DNA of 64,000 nt from NCBI RefSeq assembly GCF_014905555.1, contig NZ_BNGS01000007.1, positions 372,001 through 436,000 of the forward strand. The letters are read 5' to 3'. Below the pieces are notes generated by a model. The model was not told the origin of the DNA and did no database searches. It saw only the letters and a list, made by a program, of their open reading frames with translations. This DNA is from Streptomyces sp. Y2F8-2 (GTDB lineage Bacteria > Actinomycetota > Actinomycetes > Streptomycetales > Streptomycetaceae). A program made the translations under genes and the position numbers. Below are positions 1-8,513 of this stretch, in pieces; the first letter of the stretch is position 1; each line of letters starts with the position of its first letter.

Positions 1-1
1 G

Positions 2-628
2 AACATCGGGCCGATCCTGATCGCGCTGCTCGGTGCGCGGCTGCTGGGGGACGCCATGCCGCCGCGGCTGCTCGCGGGCATGGCGGTGTCCTTCGCCGGT
101 GCCGTGACCGTGGGCCTGTCGATGTCGGGTGACGGTGGCTCCTCGGTGCTCGGGGTGGTGCTGTGTCTGCTCGCCGCGGGCGCCTACGCGGCCGGTGTCG
201 TCGCGCAGAAGCCCGCGCTGGGTGCGGCGAGCGCGCTTCAGGCGACGACGTTCGGGTGTCTGGTGGGCGCGGTGGCCTGTCTGCCGTTCGCCGGACAGCT
301 GGTGCACGACGCGGCCCACGCGCCGGTGTCCGCCACGCTCAACATGGTCTACCTGGGCGTCTTTCCGACCGCGCTCGCCTTCACCACCTGGGCGTACGCC
401 CTGGCCCGTACGACCGCGAGCCGCATGGGCGCGACGACGTACACGGTGCCCGCGCTGGTGGTCCTGATGTCCTGGCTCTTCCTCCAGGAGGTCCCGGGTC
501 CGGTCACGCTCGCGGGTGGCGCGCTGTGCCTGGCCGGAGTGTCGGTGTCACGGTCGCGTCCCCGCACACCGCCTCCGGCCCCGGAACCGCACGCCACGCC
601 CGAGCAGGTACCGGCCGCCGAGTCCTAG
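2..628 (+). CDS. DMT-family exporter, C-terminal part (5' end outside window)
   Basis: The frame is open from base 2 and ends at TAG 626-628. It encodes alternating hydrophobic helices with short loops and the internal-repeat pattern of the C-terminal EamA domain of drug/metabolite transporters (about 10 TM helices in full-length members). It ends with a Pro-rich hydrophilic tail after the last helix. The role is inferred as inner-membrane export of amino acids or small metabolites; the substrate cannot be read from sequence. The gene converges on the zinc alcohol dehydrogenase, only 21 bp away. The first in-frame ATG is at 56, but coding clearly extends upstream, so the true start lies before the window. 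Confidence 0.85.
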   Translation, partial: NIGPILIALLGARLLGDAMPPRLLAGMAVSFAGAVTVGLSMSGDGGSSVLGVVLCLLAAGAYAAGVVAQKPALGAASALQATTFGCLVGAVACLPFAGQLVHDAAHAPVSATLNMVYLGVFPTALAFTTWAYALARTTASRMGATTYTVPALVVLMSWLFLQEVPGPVTLAGGALCLAGVSVSRSRPRTPPPAPEPHATPEQVPAAES

Positions 629-649
629 GGCACAGGACGAACCCGGGCT

Positions 650-1735
650 TCAGAACACCACCAGCGCCCGGCCGCCCTTGCCCGCCAGCATGTTCTCGAA
701 GGCGGCCGGGATGCCCTCCAGCGCGATCCGTTCCGTCACCAGCGCGCCCAGGTCCAGGCGGCCCGCCCGGACGTGCTCGGCCAGGACCGGCAGGTCCTCG
801 GCCGGGTTGGAGTTGCCGTAGACACAGCCCGTCAGCGTGCGGCCCCAGTGGAAGATCTCCAGGGCGTTGAAGGTGACCTGCTGGTCCTTGCCGCCGATGC
901 CGACGACCGTCGTACGGCCGCCGCGGCGGGTGGAGTCCCAGGCGGCGCGGATGGTGGCCGCCCGGCCCACGCACTCGACCGCCACGTCGACGCCCTGCTT
1001 GCCGGTGAGGCCGCGGATCTCGCGGGGCGTGGTGTCGGAGGCGAGCAGGAAGTCCGTCGCGCCCGCCCCTCGCGCCAACTCCTCCTTCGCGGGGGACACG
1101 TCCACCGCGACGATCCTCTCGGCGCCCGCGATCCGCGCCGCCTGGAGGGCCGCGAGGCCCACCCCGCCGACGCCGAACACCGCGACCGTCTCCCCCGGCC
1201 GTACCATCGCCGCGTGGTGCACGGCGCCGTATCCGGTGAGGACGGCGCAGCCCAGCAGGGCCGCGTCGGTCAGCGGCACCCCGTCCGGGGCCGGGAGCAC
1301 GCAGGACGCCGCGACCACGGTCTCCTCCGCGAACGCGGCCACGTTCAGACCGGGGTGCAGATCCGTGCCGTCGTCCGCGCGGCGGGCGTGGACGGCACCG
1401 GCGCCGGTGAGCGCGTCGGCGCACAGCCACACCTCGCCCCGTGCGCAGGCGTGGCAGCTCCCGCAGGACGGCGCCCAGTTGAGGACCACTCCGTCACCGG
1501 GGGCGACATGGGTGACGCCCTCCCCCACCGACACCACCGTGCCCGCGCCCTCGTGGCCGAGGACGGCGGGCACCGGCACCCGCATGGTGCCGTTGGACAG
1601 GGACAGGTCGGAGTGGCAGACCCCGGCGGCGGCGAGCCGGACCCGGACCTGGCCGGGGCCGGGCTCGGGCAGCTCGATCCCGGTGACCTCCAGCGGGGCA
1701 CCGACGGCGGGCAGTACAGCGGCACGGACGACCAT
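650..1735 (-). CDS. Zn-dependent alcohol dehydrogenase (MDR family)
   Basis: 361 residues, the normal size for medium-chain dehydrogenases. Catalytic-zinc ligands are visible in GVCHSD (Cys about 36) and GHEGAG (His about 60). A structural-zinc-type cluster CGSCHACARGEVWLC follows at about 90-105, and the Rossmann motif GVGGVGLAALQ at about 185-195. It should oxidise an alcohol or reduce an aldehyde with NAD(P). The cysteine spacing resembles class III/mycothiol-type formaldehyde dehydrogenases, but I cannot assign a substrate. The ATG at 1735 has AGGAG about 10 nt upstream and begins 5 bp after the aldehyde dehydrogenase stop, so the two genes form an alcohol-to-acid oxidation operon. Confidence 0.9.
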   Translation of the reverse strand: MVVRAAVLPAVGAPLEVTGIELPEPGPGQVRVRLAAAGVCHSDLSLSNGTMRVPVPAVLGHEGAGTVVSVGEGVTHVAPGDGVVLNWAPSCGSCHACARGEVWLCADALTGAGAVHARRADDGTDLHPGLNVAAFAEETVVAASCVLPAPDGVPLTDAALLGCAVLTGYGAVHHAAMVRPGETVAVFGVGGVGLAALQAARIAGAERIVAVDVSPAKEELARGAGATDFLLASDTTPREIRGLTGKQGVDVAVECVGRAATIRAAWDSTRRGGRTTVVGIGGKDQQVTFNALEIFHWGRTLTGCVYGNSNPAEDLPVLAEHVRAGRLDLGALVTERIALEGIPAAFENMLAGKGGRALVVF

Positions 1736-1740
1736 CTGGC

Positions 1741-3138
1741 TCAACGCTCCTGGAACTGGAGGGACTTGGTCTGCAGGTACTCGGCGAGGCCGTGTGCGCC
1801 CAGTTCGCGGCCGACCCCGGACTGCTTGTAACCGCCGAAGGGGGCGAGGGGGTTGAAGCGTCCGCCGTTGATGTCGACCTGCCCGGTCTCCATGCGTCGC
1901 GCGAACGCGACCGCCTCCGCGTCGTCCCCGGCCCATACCGCGCCGGCCAGCCCGTACACCGTGCCGTTGGCGATCCGCAGGGCGTCCTGCTCGTCCTCGT
2001 AGGGGAGGATCGCCAGTACGGGGCCGAAGATCTCCTCCTGCGCGATCGTCATCTCGGGGGTGACGTCGGCGAAGACGGTGGGCTGCACGAAGTAGCCGCG
2101 CTCCCGGGGGGATTCGGGGCCGCCCGCGACCAGGCGGGCGCCCTCCGCGAGGCCCTTCTCGATGTAACCGCGCACCCGCGCCTGCTGCCCGGCGTTCACC
2201 ACCGGGCCGATGCGGTCCCCGTACTTCGCCGCGGCCGTCGCAGCGAGCTCGACCGCCTCCTCGTACCGCTCCCGGTGCACCAGCATCCGCGTCCACGCGC
2301 TGCACGTCTGGCCGGAGTTGGACATGACGTTCGCGACGCCCACGTTGACCGCCTTGGCGAGGTCCGCACTCGGCAGGATGACGTTCGCGGACTTGCCGCC
2401 CAGTTCCAGGGCCACCTTCTTCACGGCCGCTCCCGCCGTGGCGCCGATCCGCCGGCCGACGACCGTGGAGCCGGTGAAGGAGACCAGGTCGACACCCGGG
2501 TGCTCGGCGAGCGCCTGGCCCGCGACCGGGCCGAGGCCGGTGACCAGGTTGAAGACCCCGGCCGGCACGCCCGCCTCGTGGGCGGCCTCCGCGAAGAGCT
2601 GGGCGGTCAGCGGGGTGTCCTCGGCCGGTTTGAGGACGACCGTGCAGCCCGCCGCCAGCGCCGGGGCGACCTTGGCGACGATCTGGTGGAGGGGGTAGTT
2701 CCAGGGGGTGATGGCGCCGACGACCCCGACCGGCTCCTGGTAGACCGTGGAGTTGCCGACCTTCTCCTCGAAGGAGTACGTGGCGGCCAGTTCGGCGTAC
2801 GATCCCGCGACCGCGATCGGCAGGCCGACCTGCACGTTCTGCGAGAACGGGAGCGGGGAGCCCAGCTCCGCCGTCACCGTTTCGGCGATCTCGTCCTTCC
2901 GGGCGACGAGCACGTCGCGCAGGGCTGCGAGCCGGGCGGCCCGCTCGGCCGGGGCGGTGGCGGCCCAGCCGGGGAAGGCGGCACGGGCGGCGCGTACGGC
3001 GGCGTCGACGTCCTCGGCGGTGCCCGCCGGGACCCGGCCGATGACCTGCTCGTCGGCCGGGTTCACGACCTCGATGGTGTCCGCGCCGACGGCGGGGCGC
3101 CAGGCGCCGTCGATGTACATGCCGTCATGTGCCTTCAT
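1741..3138 (-). CDS. Aldehyde dehydrogenase (NAD(P)-dependent)
   Basis: 465 residues, normal for the ALDH superfamily. Family motifs are present: TPWNYPLHQ (cofactor/active-site Asn), LELGGKSANVIL (general-base Glu) and NSGQTCSAWTRM (catalytic Cys), plus the late EEIFGPVLAI motif. It oxidises an aldehyde to the acid in the cytoplasm. The start at 3138 is chosen because AGGAGG lies 6 nt upstream; a longer frame to 3177 has a basic, non-conserved extension. It is first in an operon with the zinc alcohol dehydrogenase. An inverted repeat at 3176-3194 lies just upstream and is a candidate operator. Confidence 0.93.
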   Translation of the reverse strand: MKAHDGMYIDGAWRPAVGADTIEVVNPADEQVIGRVPAGTAEDVDAAVRAARAAFPGWAATAPAERAARLAALRDVLVARKDEIAETVTAELGSPLPFSQNVQVGLPIAVAGSYAELAATYSFEEKVGNSTVYQEPVGVVGAITPWNYPLHQIVAKVAPALAAGCTVVLKPAEDTPLTAQLFAEAAHEAGVPAGVFNLVTGLGPVAGQALAEHPGVDLVSFTGSTVVGRRIGATAGAAVKKVALELGGKSANVILPSADLAKAVNVGVANVMSNSGQTCSAWTRMLVHRERYEEAVELAATAAAKYGDRIGPVVNAGQQARVRGYIEKGLAEGARLVAGGPESPRERGYFVQPTVFADVTPEMTIAQEEIFGPVLAILPYEDEQDALRIANGTVYGLAGAVWAGDDAEAVAFARRMETGQVDINGGRFNPLAPFGGYKQSGVGRELGAHGLAEYLQTKSLQFQER

Positions 3139-3175
3139 GGTCTTCCTCCTGGGCGGGCAGCGTCGTCCGCGCCCC

Positions 3176-3194
3176 AAACTAGCGCCGGTAGTTT
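3176..3194. promoter_or_regulatory. Inverted repeat upstream of the aldehyde dehydrogenase operon
   Basis: AAACTA-N7-TAGTTT is a perfect 6-bp inverted repeat with its centre 47 bp upstream of the ALDH start. Size and position suit a dimeric TetR- or GntR-type repressor operator. A related half-site arrangement (AAACTA-N7-TAG) precedes the acyl-CoA dehydrogenase at 60388. No regulator gene is adjacent. Confidence 0.45.
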
Positions 3195-3278
3195 TGTGGC
3201 GCCAGGGGGCTCCGGGAGGTCAGCGTAGGGCCTGCCCTCCGGATCGGGTCGGCCGTGAGGGACGGTCCAAAGGCGGCT

Positions 3279-4499
3279 TCAGGTCCGGCCCGCCGCCGCG
3301 TCCCGCCGCGCGGACGAGTCCGCCCCGTGTGGCTCCCTCGCGGGCGAACGCAGCGCGATCCCGGAGGAGACCAGCAGCAGCGCGCCCAGCATCGCGAACG
3401 GCGCGGCCACGCCCGCCACTCCGGCCACCAGTCCCGCCGCGGCGGGCGCGGCGACCTGGCCGAGGCGGTTGCCGGTCAGCCGCAGGGCGAGGGCGGTGGA
3501 GCGGGCGTCGTCGGGTGCGGCCTGCACGACGGTCGTCATGGACAGCGGCTGCCCGACACCCAGGCAGAACCCGAGCACGGTGAGCATCGCGCCGAGCGCC
3601 CACACCGGCACCGGCAGCGCGATCCCGGCACACAGCAGCGCCGCCACCAGGCAGGTCAGGGCGAGCAGGACGGCCCGGCCGAGCAGCCGCAGCAGCGGCG
3701 TGAGGACGAGACGGCAGGCGATGGTGGCCGCCGCGCGCAGGCTCAGCAGCAGGCCGACGACCGCCGGGGCGATGCCGCGGTGGTCGCCGACGACGGGCAG
3801 GTACGCGGTGAGGATGTCCGTGGCGGACAGCACGGCGAGGCTGATCAGGATGCCGGCCGGTACACCGCGGGCGCGCAGGATGCGGTGCACGGGGACGCGG
3901 TCGCCGCGCGCGGTACGGGCCGTCGTGGCCGTACGGCGCTCGATGCGCCACAGGGAGGTGAACGCGACCGCGGCGCCCGCACCCGCCACCAGCAGGGCGA
4001 GCGCGCTGGTGGCCGCCCGGTCCGGGCCGTGGATCAGGGCGCCGGCGGCGATCGGGCCGACGAGCTGTCCGAGGGAGGCGCCGATGGTGAAGTGGCCGAA
4101 GTTGCGGTCCTGTTCGTGGGGCTCCGACCGGCGGGCCACGATCGACTGGGCGCCGATGACGAAGCACAGGTGGCCGAGGCCCATCACGCCGCTCCACGCG
4201 GCCATCGCCGCGAGGGAGCCCGCGGCCCCGCTGAGCGCGCAGCCGCCGGAGATCAGGACCACACCGGTCACCAGCAGCGGCATGCACCGGCCGTGGTCCG
4301 TACGGCGGCCCAGCGGTACGGCGGCGAACAGCGGCAGCAGCGCGTACACACCGGCGATGACTCCGACCGCGCGGTCGTCCGCGCCCAGGGCGAGGGCCCG
4401 GTAGGAGACGGCGGGCCGGGCCATCGACACCGCCCCCTGCGCGAAGCCGAAGGCGATGACGAGGCGGAGCAGCCAGCCGCGGTTCCCACCGGGCCCCAT
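3279..4499 (-). CDS. MFS transporter
   Basis: 406 residues with about 12 hydrophobic segments and the loop motif PLGRRTDHGR after helix 2, typical of major-facilitator drug or metabolite exporters. It is an inner-membrane secondary transporter; the substrate is unknown. ATG 4499 is preferred over the upstream ATG 4529 because GGAGG sits 8 nt before it; the upstream start would be placed inside the tandem-repeat region. It follows the citrate-transporter gene on the same strand across a 15-bp tandem repeat. Confidence 0.88.
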   Translation of the reverse strand: MGPGGNRGWLLRLVIAFGFAQGAVSMARPAVSYRALALGADDRAVGVIAGVYALLPLFAAVPLGRRTDHGRCMPLLVTGVVLISGGCALSGAAGSLAAMAAWSGVMGLGHLCFVIGAQSIVARRSEPHEQDRNFGHFTIGASLGQLVGPIAAGALIHGPDRAATSALALLVAGAGAAVAFTSLWRIERRTATTARTARGDRVPVHRILRARGVPAGILISLAVLSATDILTAYLPVVGDHRGIAPAVVGLLLSLRAAATIACRLVLTPLLRLLGRAVLLALTCLVAALLCAGIALPVPVWALGAMLTVLGFCLGVGQPLSMTTVVQAAPDDARSTALALRLTGNRLGQVAAPAAAGLVAGVAGVAAPFAMLGALLLVSSGIALRSPAREPHGADSSARRDAAAGRT

Positions 4500-4523
4500 G
4501 AGGACGTCCTCCAACGAATGACG

Positions 4524-4613
4524 GGACAACGAGCGATCGGACTACGCGTGATCGGACTACGCGTGATCGGACAACGAGCGATCGGACAACGAGCGATCGG
4601 ACAACGAGCGATT
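4524..4613. repeat. Six tandem 15-bp repeats between two transporter genes
   Basis: Six head-to-tail units of 15 bp (4524-4538, 4539-4553, 4554-4568, 4569-4583, 4584-4598, 4599-4613). Units 1, 4 and 5 read GGACAACGAGCGATC, unit 6 differs only in its last base, and units 2 and 3 read GGACTACGCGTGATC. The block begins 25 bp from the MFS start and touches the stop codon of the citrate transporter. A degenerate seventh unit may precede it. The units are back to back without spacers, so this is not a CRISPR array. Confidence 0.9.
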
Positions 4614-6025
4614 CAGATGATGCCGAACAGGATTCCCGCCCCGAGGACCACCAGCGATGTCAGCGCGGCCCACTTGACCACGAACCGCGTGTGGTCGCCG
4701 AACTCCACCTTGGCCATGCCGACGAGGACGTAGACGGCGGGCACCAGCGGGCTGGACATGTGCAGCGGCTGGCCGATCAGCGATGCGCGGGCGATCTCCA
4801 GGCTGGAGACACCGTGCGCCTGGCCCGCCTCGGCGAGCACCGGCAGGATGCCGAAGTAGAACCCGTCGTTGGACATGAAGTACGTGAGCGGGATGCTCAG
4901 CACGCCGGTGACGAGGGCCATGTGCGGGCCCATGCCGTCCGGGACGTTGTCCACCAGCCACTCGGCCATGTGCTCGACCATGCCGGTGCCCTGCAGGACG
5001 CCGGTGAAGACGGCGGCGGCGAAGACCATGCCGGAGACGTTGAGGACGTTCTCGGCGTGCGCGGCGAGGCGGGCCTTCTGGTCGGGCATGTGCGGGAAGT
5101 TGACGGTGAGCGCGAGTGCGGCGCCGAGCAGGAAAAGGACCGGGATCGGCAGCCACTCCATGATCATGGCGGTGAGCAGGGCGACCGTGAGCAGCGCGTT
5201 GAACCAGTACAGCTTGGGGCGCAGGGTGGACCGGTTGGGGTCGAGGCCCTGGAAGCCGTCCTCGGCGGCGGACTCGGGAGCGTCGGCGTCCGTGCCGGAG
5301 CCGGAGGCGCCGGTGGCCGTGCGTCCCTTGCCTGTAGCGCCGCCGGAGCCGCCCGCCCCGACGAGCACCGTCTCGGCCTCCTGCGGCTCCAGGACCTCGT
5401 CCAGTGTCAGCGTGCCGAGCCGCTTGCGCTCGCGGCGGCCGAGGACGTACGCGAGGGCGAAGACGCCCAGCAGGCCGACGGCGAGGGCGGGGATCATCGG
5501 CACGAAGATGTCGCTGGCGTCCAGCTTCAGCGCGGTCGCGGCGCGGGCGGTGGGACCGCCCCACGGCAGGGTGTTCATCACGCCGTTGGCCATGGCGGCG
5601 ACACCGGTCATCACGACCAGGCTCATCTTCAGGCGCTTGTACAGCGGGTACATCGCCGAGACCGTGATCATGAAGGTGGTGGAGCCGTCGCCGTCGAGGG
5701 AGACGATCGCGGCGAGGACCGCCGTGCCGACGACGATGCGGAGCGGGTCGGCCTTGCAGAAGCGCAGGATGCTCCGCACGATCGGGTCGAAGAGACCGAC
5801 GTCGATCATCACACCGAAGTAGACGATCGCGAACATGAGCATCGCCGCGGTGGGCGCGAGGCCGGTGACGCCGTCGATGACGTAGTCACCGAGCTTGGCG
5901 CCCTTGCCGACGAACACGCAGAACAGCGCGGGGATCAGCACGAGCGCCGCGATCGGCGACATCTTCTTCATCATGATCAGGACCAGGAAGGTCGCGATCA
6001 TGGCGAAGCCGAGGATGGTCAGCAT
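4613..6025 (-). CDS. CitMHS-family citrate/divalent metal-citrate transporter
   Basis: 470 residues, about 11-12 TM helices, with the family features of CitMHS (ion transporter superfamily): the N-terminal TILGFAMIATFLVLIM segment, the GDGSTTFMITVSAMYPLYKRL motif at about 110-130, and LPWGGPTARAA at about 155-165. An acidic, Ala/Gly-rich cytoplasmic loop of about 65 residues interrupts the protein near 205-270. It is predicted to import citrate with H+ or a divalent metal. The start at 6025 is the first Met of the conserved N-terminus; its Shine-Dalgarno is weak and the 5' region contains a long inverted repeat (6034-6090). Confidence 0.87.
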   Translation of the reverse strand: MLTILGFAMIATFLVLIMMKKMSPIAALVLIPALFCVFVGKGAKLGDYVIDGVTGLAPTAAMLMFAIVYFGVMIDVGLFDPIVRSILRFCKADPLRIVVGTAVLAAIVSLDGDGSTTFMITVSAMYPLYKRLKMSLVVMTGVAAMANGVMNTLPWGGPTARAATALKLDASDIFVPMIPALAVGLLGVFALAYVLGRRERKRLGTLTLDEVLEPQEAETVLVGAGGSGGATGKGRTATGASGSGTDADAPESAAEDGFQGLDPNRSTLRPKLYWFNALLTVALLTAMIMEWLPIPVLFLLGAALALTVNFPHMPDQKARLAAHAENVLNVSGMVFAAAVFTGVLQGTGMVEHMAEWLVDNVPDGMGPHMALVTGVLSIPLTYFMSNDGFYFGILPVLAEAGQAHGVSSLEIARASLIGQPLHMSSPLVPAVYVLVGMAKVEFGDHTRFVVKWAALTSLVVLGAGILFGII

Positions 6026-6033
6026 GAGTGGAT

Positions 6034-6090
6034 ACCTAACGTTCGCCCTTGAACACCCCCACGGGGGCCGGGGGTGCGTTGACGTTAGGT
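6034..6090. promoter_or_regulatory. Nested inverted repeats in the citrate transporter leader
   Basis: Outer arms ACCTAACGT (6034-6042) and ACGTTAGGT (6082-6090) are perfect 9-bp complements. Inside them CACCCCC (6054-6060) and GGGGGTG (6070-6076) form a second perfect 7-bp stem. The element lies 9 bp upstream of the citrate transporter ATG and 58 bp after the oxidoreductase stop. It could be an operator for a citrate-responsive regulator, an upstream terminator or an RNA leader structure; the sequence does not decide. Confidence 0.5.
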
Positions 6091-6148
6091 CGCGTCAAGA
6101 ACGGTTAACAAGTAGGTGACGTGCGAGCAATAAGCGCAAAATTCCAGG

Positions 6149-8389
6149 TCAACGGGGTGCGGGAAGAGGCGCGAGCTCGACGGGCACGCCGTTGAGCACC
6201 GCGTTGCCCGACAGCGGGTCGAGCAGACTGCCGTCGAGGAGCTGGTTGACGTTGACGCCGGGGTCGAGGGCGGCGTGGCTCATCCGGGTGCCGGGCCGGT
6301 CGTGGCCCCAGCCGTGCGGAAGGCTGACGACACCGGGCCGGATGCCGTCGGTGATCTCGACGGGCGCGGTGACCTCTCCCCCGGCGCCCTTGACCCGTAC
6401 GGGAGCGCCTTCGAGGAGTCCGAGCCGCTCGGCGTCCTCGGGGTGGATGTGCAGGGTGCAGCGGTTGGAGCCGCCGGTGAGGGCGGGCACGTTGTGCAAC
6501 CAGCTGTTGTTGGACCGCAGATGGCGCCGCCCCACGAGCACGAGCCCGTCGGCGCGTTCGCTCAGTGCCTGCTTCAGGCGCGGCAGGTCGTCCGCGATGG
6601 GCCCCGGCAGCAGCTCGACCTTGCCGCTGACGGTCTTCAGCGGCTGCGGCAGCCGGGGCTCGAGGGGGCCGAGGTCGATGCCGTGCGGGTGGGCGAGCAG
6701 CTTCTCGAGGGTGAGCCCGTCGGGCCGGGCGCCGAACCCCTCGCCGTACGGGCCGAGGCGCAGCATCATGTCGAGCCGCCGTTCGGGGCCGCTGTCGCCG
6801 CTGAGCTGCGCGGCAAGCTCCTTCGGGTCGCGGCCGTGGACGGGCGAGTGGGCCTCGGTGACGGCCTTGCCGAGGGTCTGTCCGATGACGAGGTCGTCGA
6901 CGGCGGAAGGGTCGGCGCCATGCATGCCCGTCGCGGCGAGCACCAGCCGCGCGAGGATCTCGGTCTCCGCCATGCGGCCGGGCTCCAGCGGGACGGCGGC
7001 GCGGGTGTAGCGGACCTGGTTGCGCACGGCGAGCGTGTTGAAGGCGAAGTCGAAGTGCGGTGCCTGGGAGGGCGGGGGCGGCGGCAGCACGACGTGCGCG
7101 TGGCGCGAGGTCTCGTTCAGATACGGGTCGACGCTGACCATGAAGTCGAGTGAGCCGAGCGCCTTGTCGAGGCGGTCGCCGTCCGGGGCGGAGAGCACGG
7201 GGTTGGCGGCGACCGCTATGACGGCGCGGATCGGGCTGCCCTCGTCGGTGGCGGTGTCGATCTCCTCGGCGAGTGCGGAGATCGGCAGCTCGCCCTTGGC
7301 CTCGGGGTGCCGGCGCACCCGCGAGTGCCAGCGGCCGAGCGCGAAGCCGCGGCCGGGTCCGGCGGGCCGGGGCGTCCTGTCGGTGGCCGACAGCGGGAAG
7401 AGGGCACCGCCGGGCCGGTCGAGGTTGCCGGTCAGGACGTTGAGGACGTCGACAAGCCAGCTGGCGAGGGTGCCGTGCGGGACGGTGCAGCTGCCGATGC
7501 GGCCGTAGACGGCGGCCGTGGGGGCGGCGGCGAGCTCCCGGGCGAGGGCGCGGATGGTGCCGGCGTCGACGTCGCACGCCGTCGCGGCGGCTTCGGGGGT
7601 GAAGTCCCGCAGGGTCGCGGCCAGTTCGTCGACTCCCTGGACATGCGGGGCGAGGTCCTTGAGGTCGACGAGCTCTTCCTCGAACAGGACCTGCGCCATC
7701 GCCGCGAGCAGCAGCGCGTCGGTGCCGGGGCGGATCGCCACGTGCCGGTCGGCGAGCCGGGCGGTGCGGGTGCGGCGCGGGTCGATCACGGTGAGGGTGC
7801 CGCCGCGGGCCTTGAGGGCCTTCAGCCGGCCGGGGAAGTCGGGAGCGGTGCACAGACTGCCGTTGGACTCGAGGGGGTTGGCGCCGATCAGCAGCAGGTG
7901 GTCCGTGCGGTCGAGGTCGGGCACGGGGATGGCGTTCGCGTCCCCGTAGAGCAGCCCGCTGGAGACGTGCTTGGGCATCTGGTCCAGCGTGGAGGCGGTG
8001 AAGACGCTGCGGGTGCCGAGACCGGCGAGCAGGACGGGCGGGTAGAGGCCGCCGGCCATCGTGTGCACGTTGGGGTTGCCCAGGACGACGCCGACGGCGT
8101 GCGGCCCGTACTGCTCGACGACCGGTCGCAGCCCGGCGGCGACGGCGTCGAAGGCCTCCTCCCAGGTGGCCTCGCGCAACTCCCCGTCCCGGCGCACGAG
8201 GGGCCCGCGCAGCCGGTCCGGGTCGGAGTCGGCGGCCCCGAACGAGGCACCCTTCGGGCAGATGAACCCCTTGCTGAACACGTCGTCCCGGTCGCCGCGC
8301 GCGCCGGTGACCCGGGTGTCCTCGATGGTGAGCGTCAGCCCGCAGGTGGCCTCGCAGAGGGGGCAGATGCGCAGGGCGGTGCGGGACAC
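6149..8389 (-). CDS. Molybdopterin oxidoreductase (formate dehydrogenase/nitrate reductase superfamily)
   Basis: 746 residues. An N-terminal [4Fe-4S] motif CPLCEATCGL with a fourth Cys in GFICPKG is followed by the bis-MGD binding domains and a C-terminal molydopterin dinucleotide-binding domain (about 600-740, HLRSNNSWLHN, LPHGWGHDR). It is a soluble molybdoenzyme: no Tat signal is visible, because the Fe-S motif starts at residue 9. The exact substrate is unknown; no selenocysteine codon is apparent. GTG 8389 is chosen because GGGAGGA precedes it by 3-4 nt. A TetR-type palindrome at 8438-8455 lies just upstream and a tetR gene follows further upstream on the same strand. Confidence 0.88.
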   Translation of the reverse strand: MSRTALRICPLCEATCGLTLTIEDTRVTGARGDRDDVFSKGFICPKGASFGAADSDPDRLRGPLVRRDGELREATWEEAFDAVAAGLRPVVEQYGPHAVGVVLGNPNVHTMAGGLYPPVLLAGLGTRSVFTASTLDQMPKHVSSGLLYGDANAIPVPDLDRTDHLLLIGANPLESNGSLCTAPDFPGRLKALKARGGTLTVIDPRRTRTARLADRHVAIRPGTDALLLAAMAQVLFEEELVDLKDLAPHVQGVDELAATLRDFTPEAAATACDVDAGTIRALARELAAAPTAAVYGRIGSCTVPHGTLASWLVDVLNVLTGNLDRPGGALFPLSATDRTPRPAGPGRGFALGRWHSRVRRHPEAKGELPISALAEEIDTATDEGSPIRAVIAVAANPVLSAPDGDRLDKALGSLDFMVSVDPYLNETSRHAHVVLPPPPPSQAPHFDFAFNTLAVRNQVRYTRAAVPLEPGRMAETEILARLVLAATGMHGADPSAVDDLVIGQTLGKAVTEAHSPVHGRDPKELAAQLSGDSGPERRLDMMLRLGPYGEGFGARPDGLTLEKLLAHPHGIDLGPLEPRLPQPLKTVSGKVELLPGPIADDLPRLKQALSERADGLVLVGRRHLRSNNSWLHNVPALTGGSNRCTLHIHPEDAERLGLLEGAPVRVKGAGGEVTAPVEITDGIRPGVVSLPHGWGHDRPGTRMSHAALDPGVNVNQLLDGSLLDPLSGNAVLNGVPVELAPLPAPR

Positions 8390-8437
8390 GGGTCCTCCCG
8401 GTGGGACGGTGACGAGGATGACGCACGAACAGGGCGA

Positions 8438-8455
8438 GCATACCGACCGGTATGC
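8438..8455. promoter_or_regulatory. Palindromic TetR-type operator upstream of the molybdopterin oxidoreductase
   Basis: GCATACC-GACC-GGTATGC is a perfect 7-bp inverted repeat around a 4-bp centre, 48 bp before the oxidoreductase GTG and 58 bp after the tetR stop. The core ACCGACCGGT is a recurrent TetR-family operator type in actinobacteria, so the neighbouring TetR protein is the likely ligand. Confidence 0.65.
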
Positions 8456-8513
8456 ACGCTGGGGAGTCCTCGGACCGCACGGTGACTCCCGCCACAGCGC
8501 ACCACGGGGCCGG

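Noticed and set aside
4524..4613. 15-bp repeats considered as a CRISPR array
   Set aside because: Units are contiguous with no unique spacers and no cas genes are nearby.
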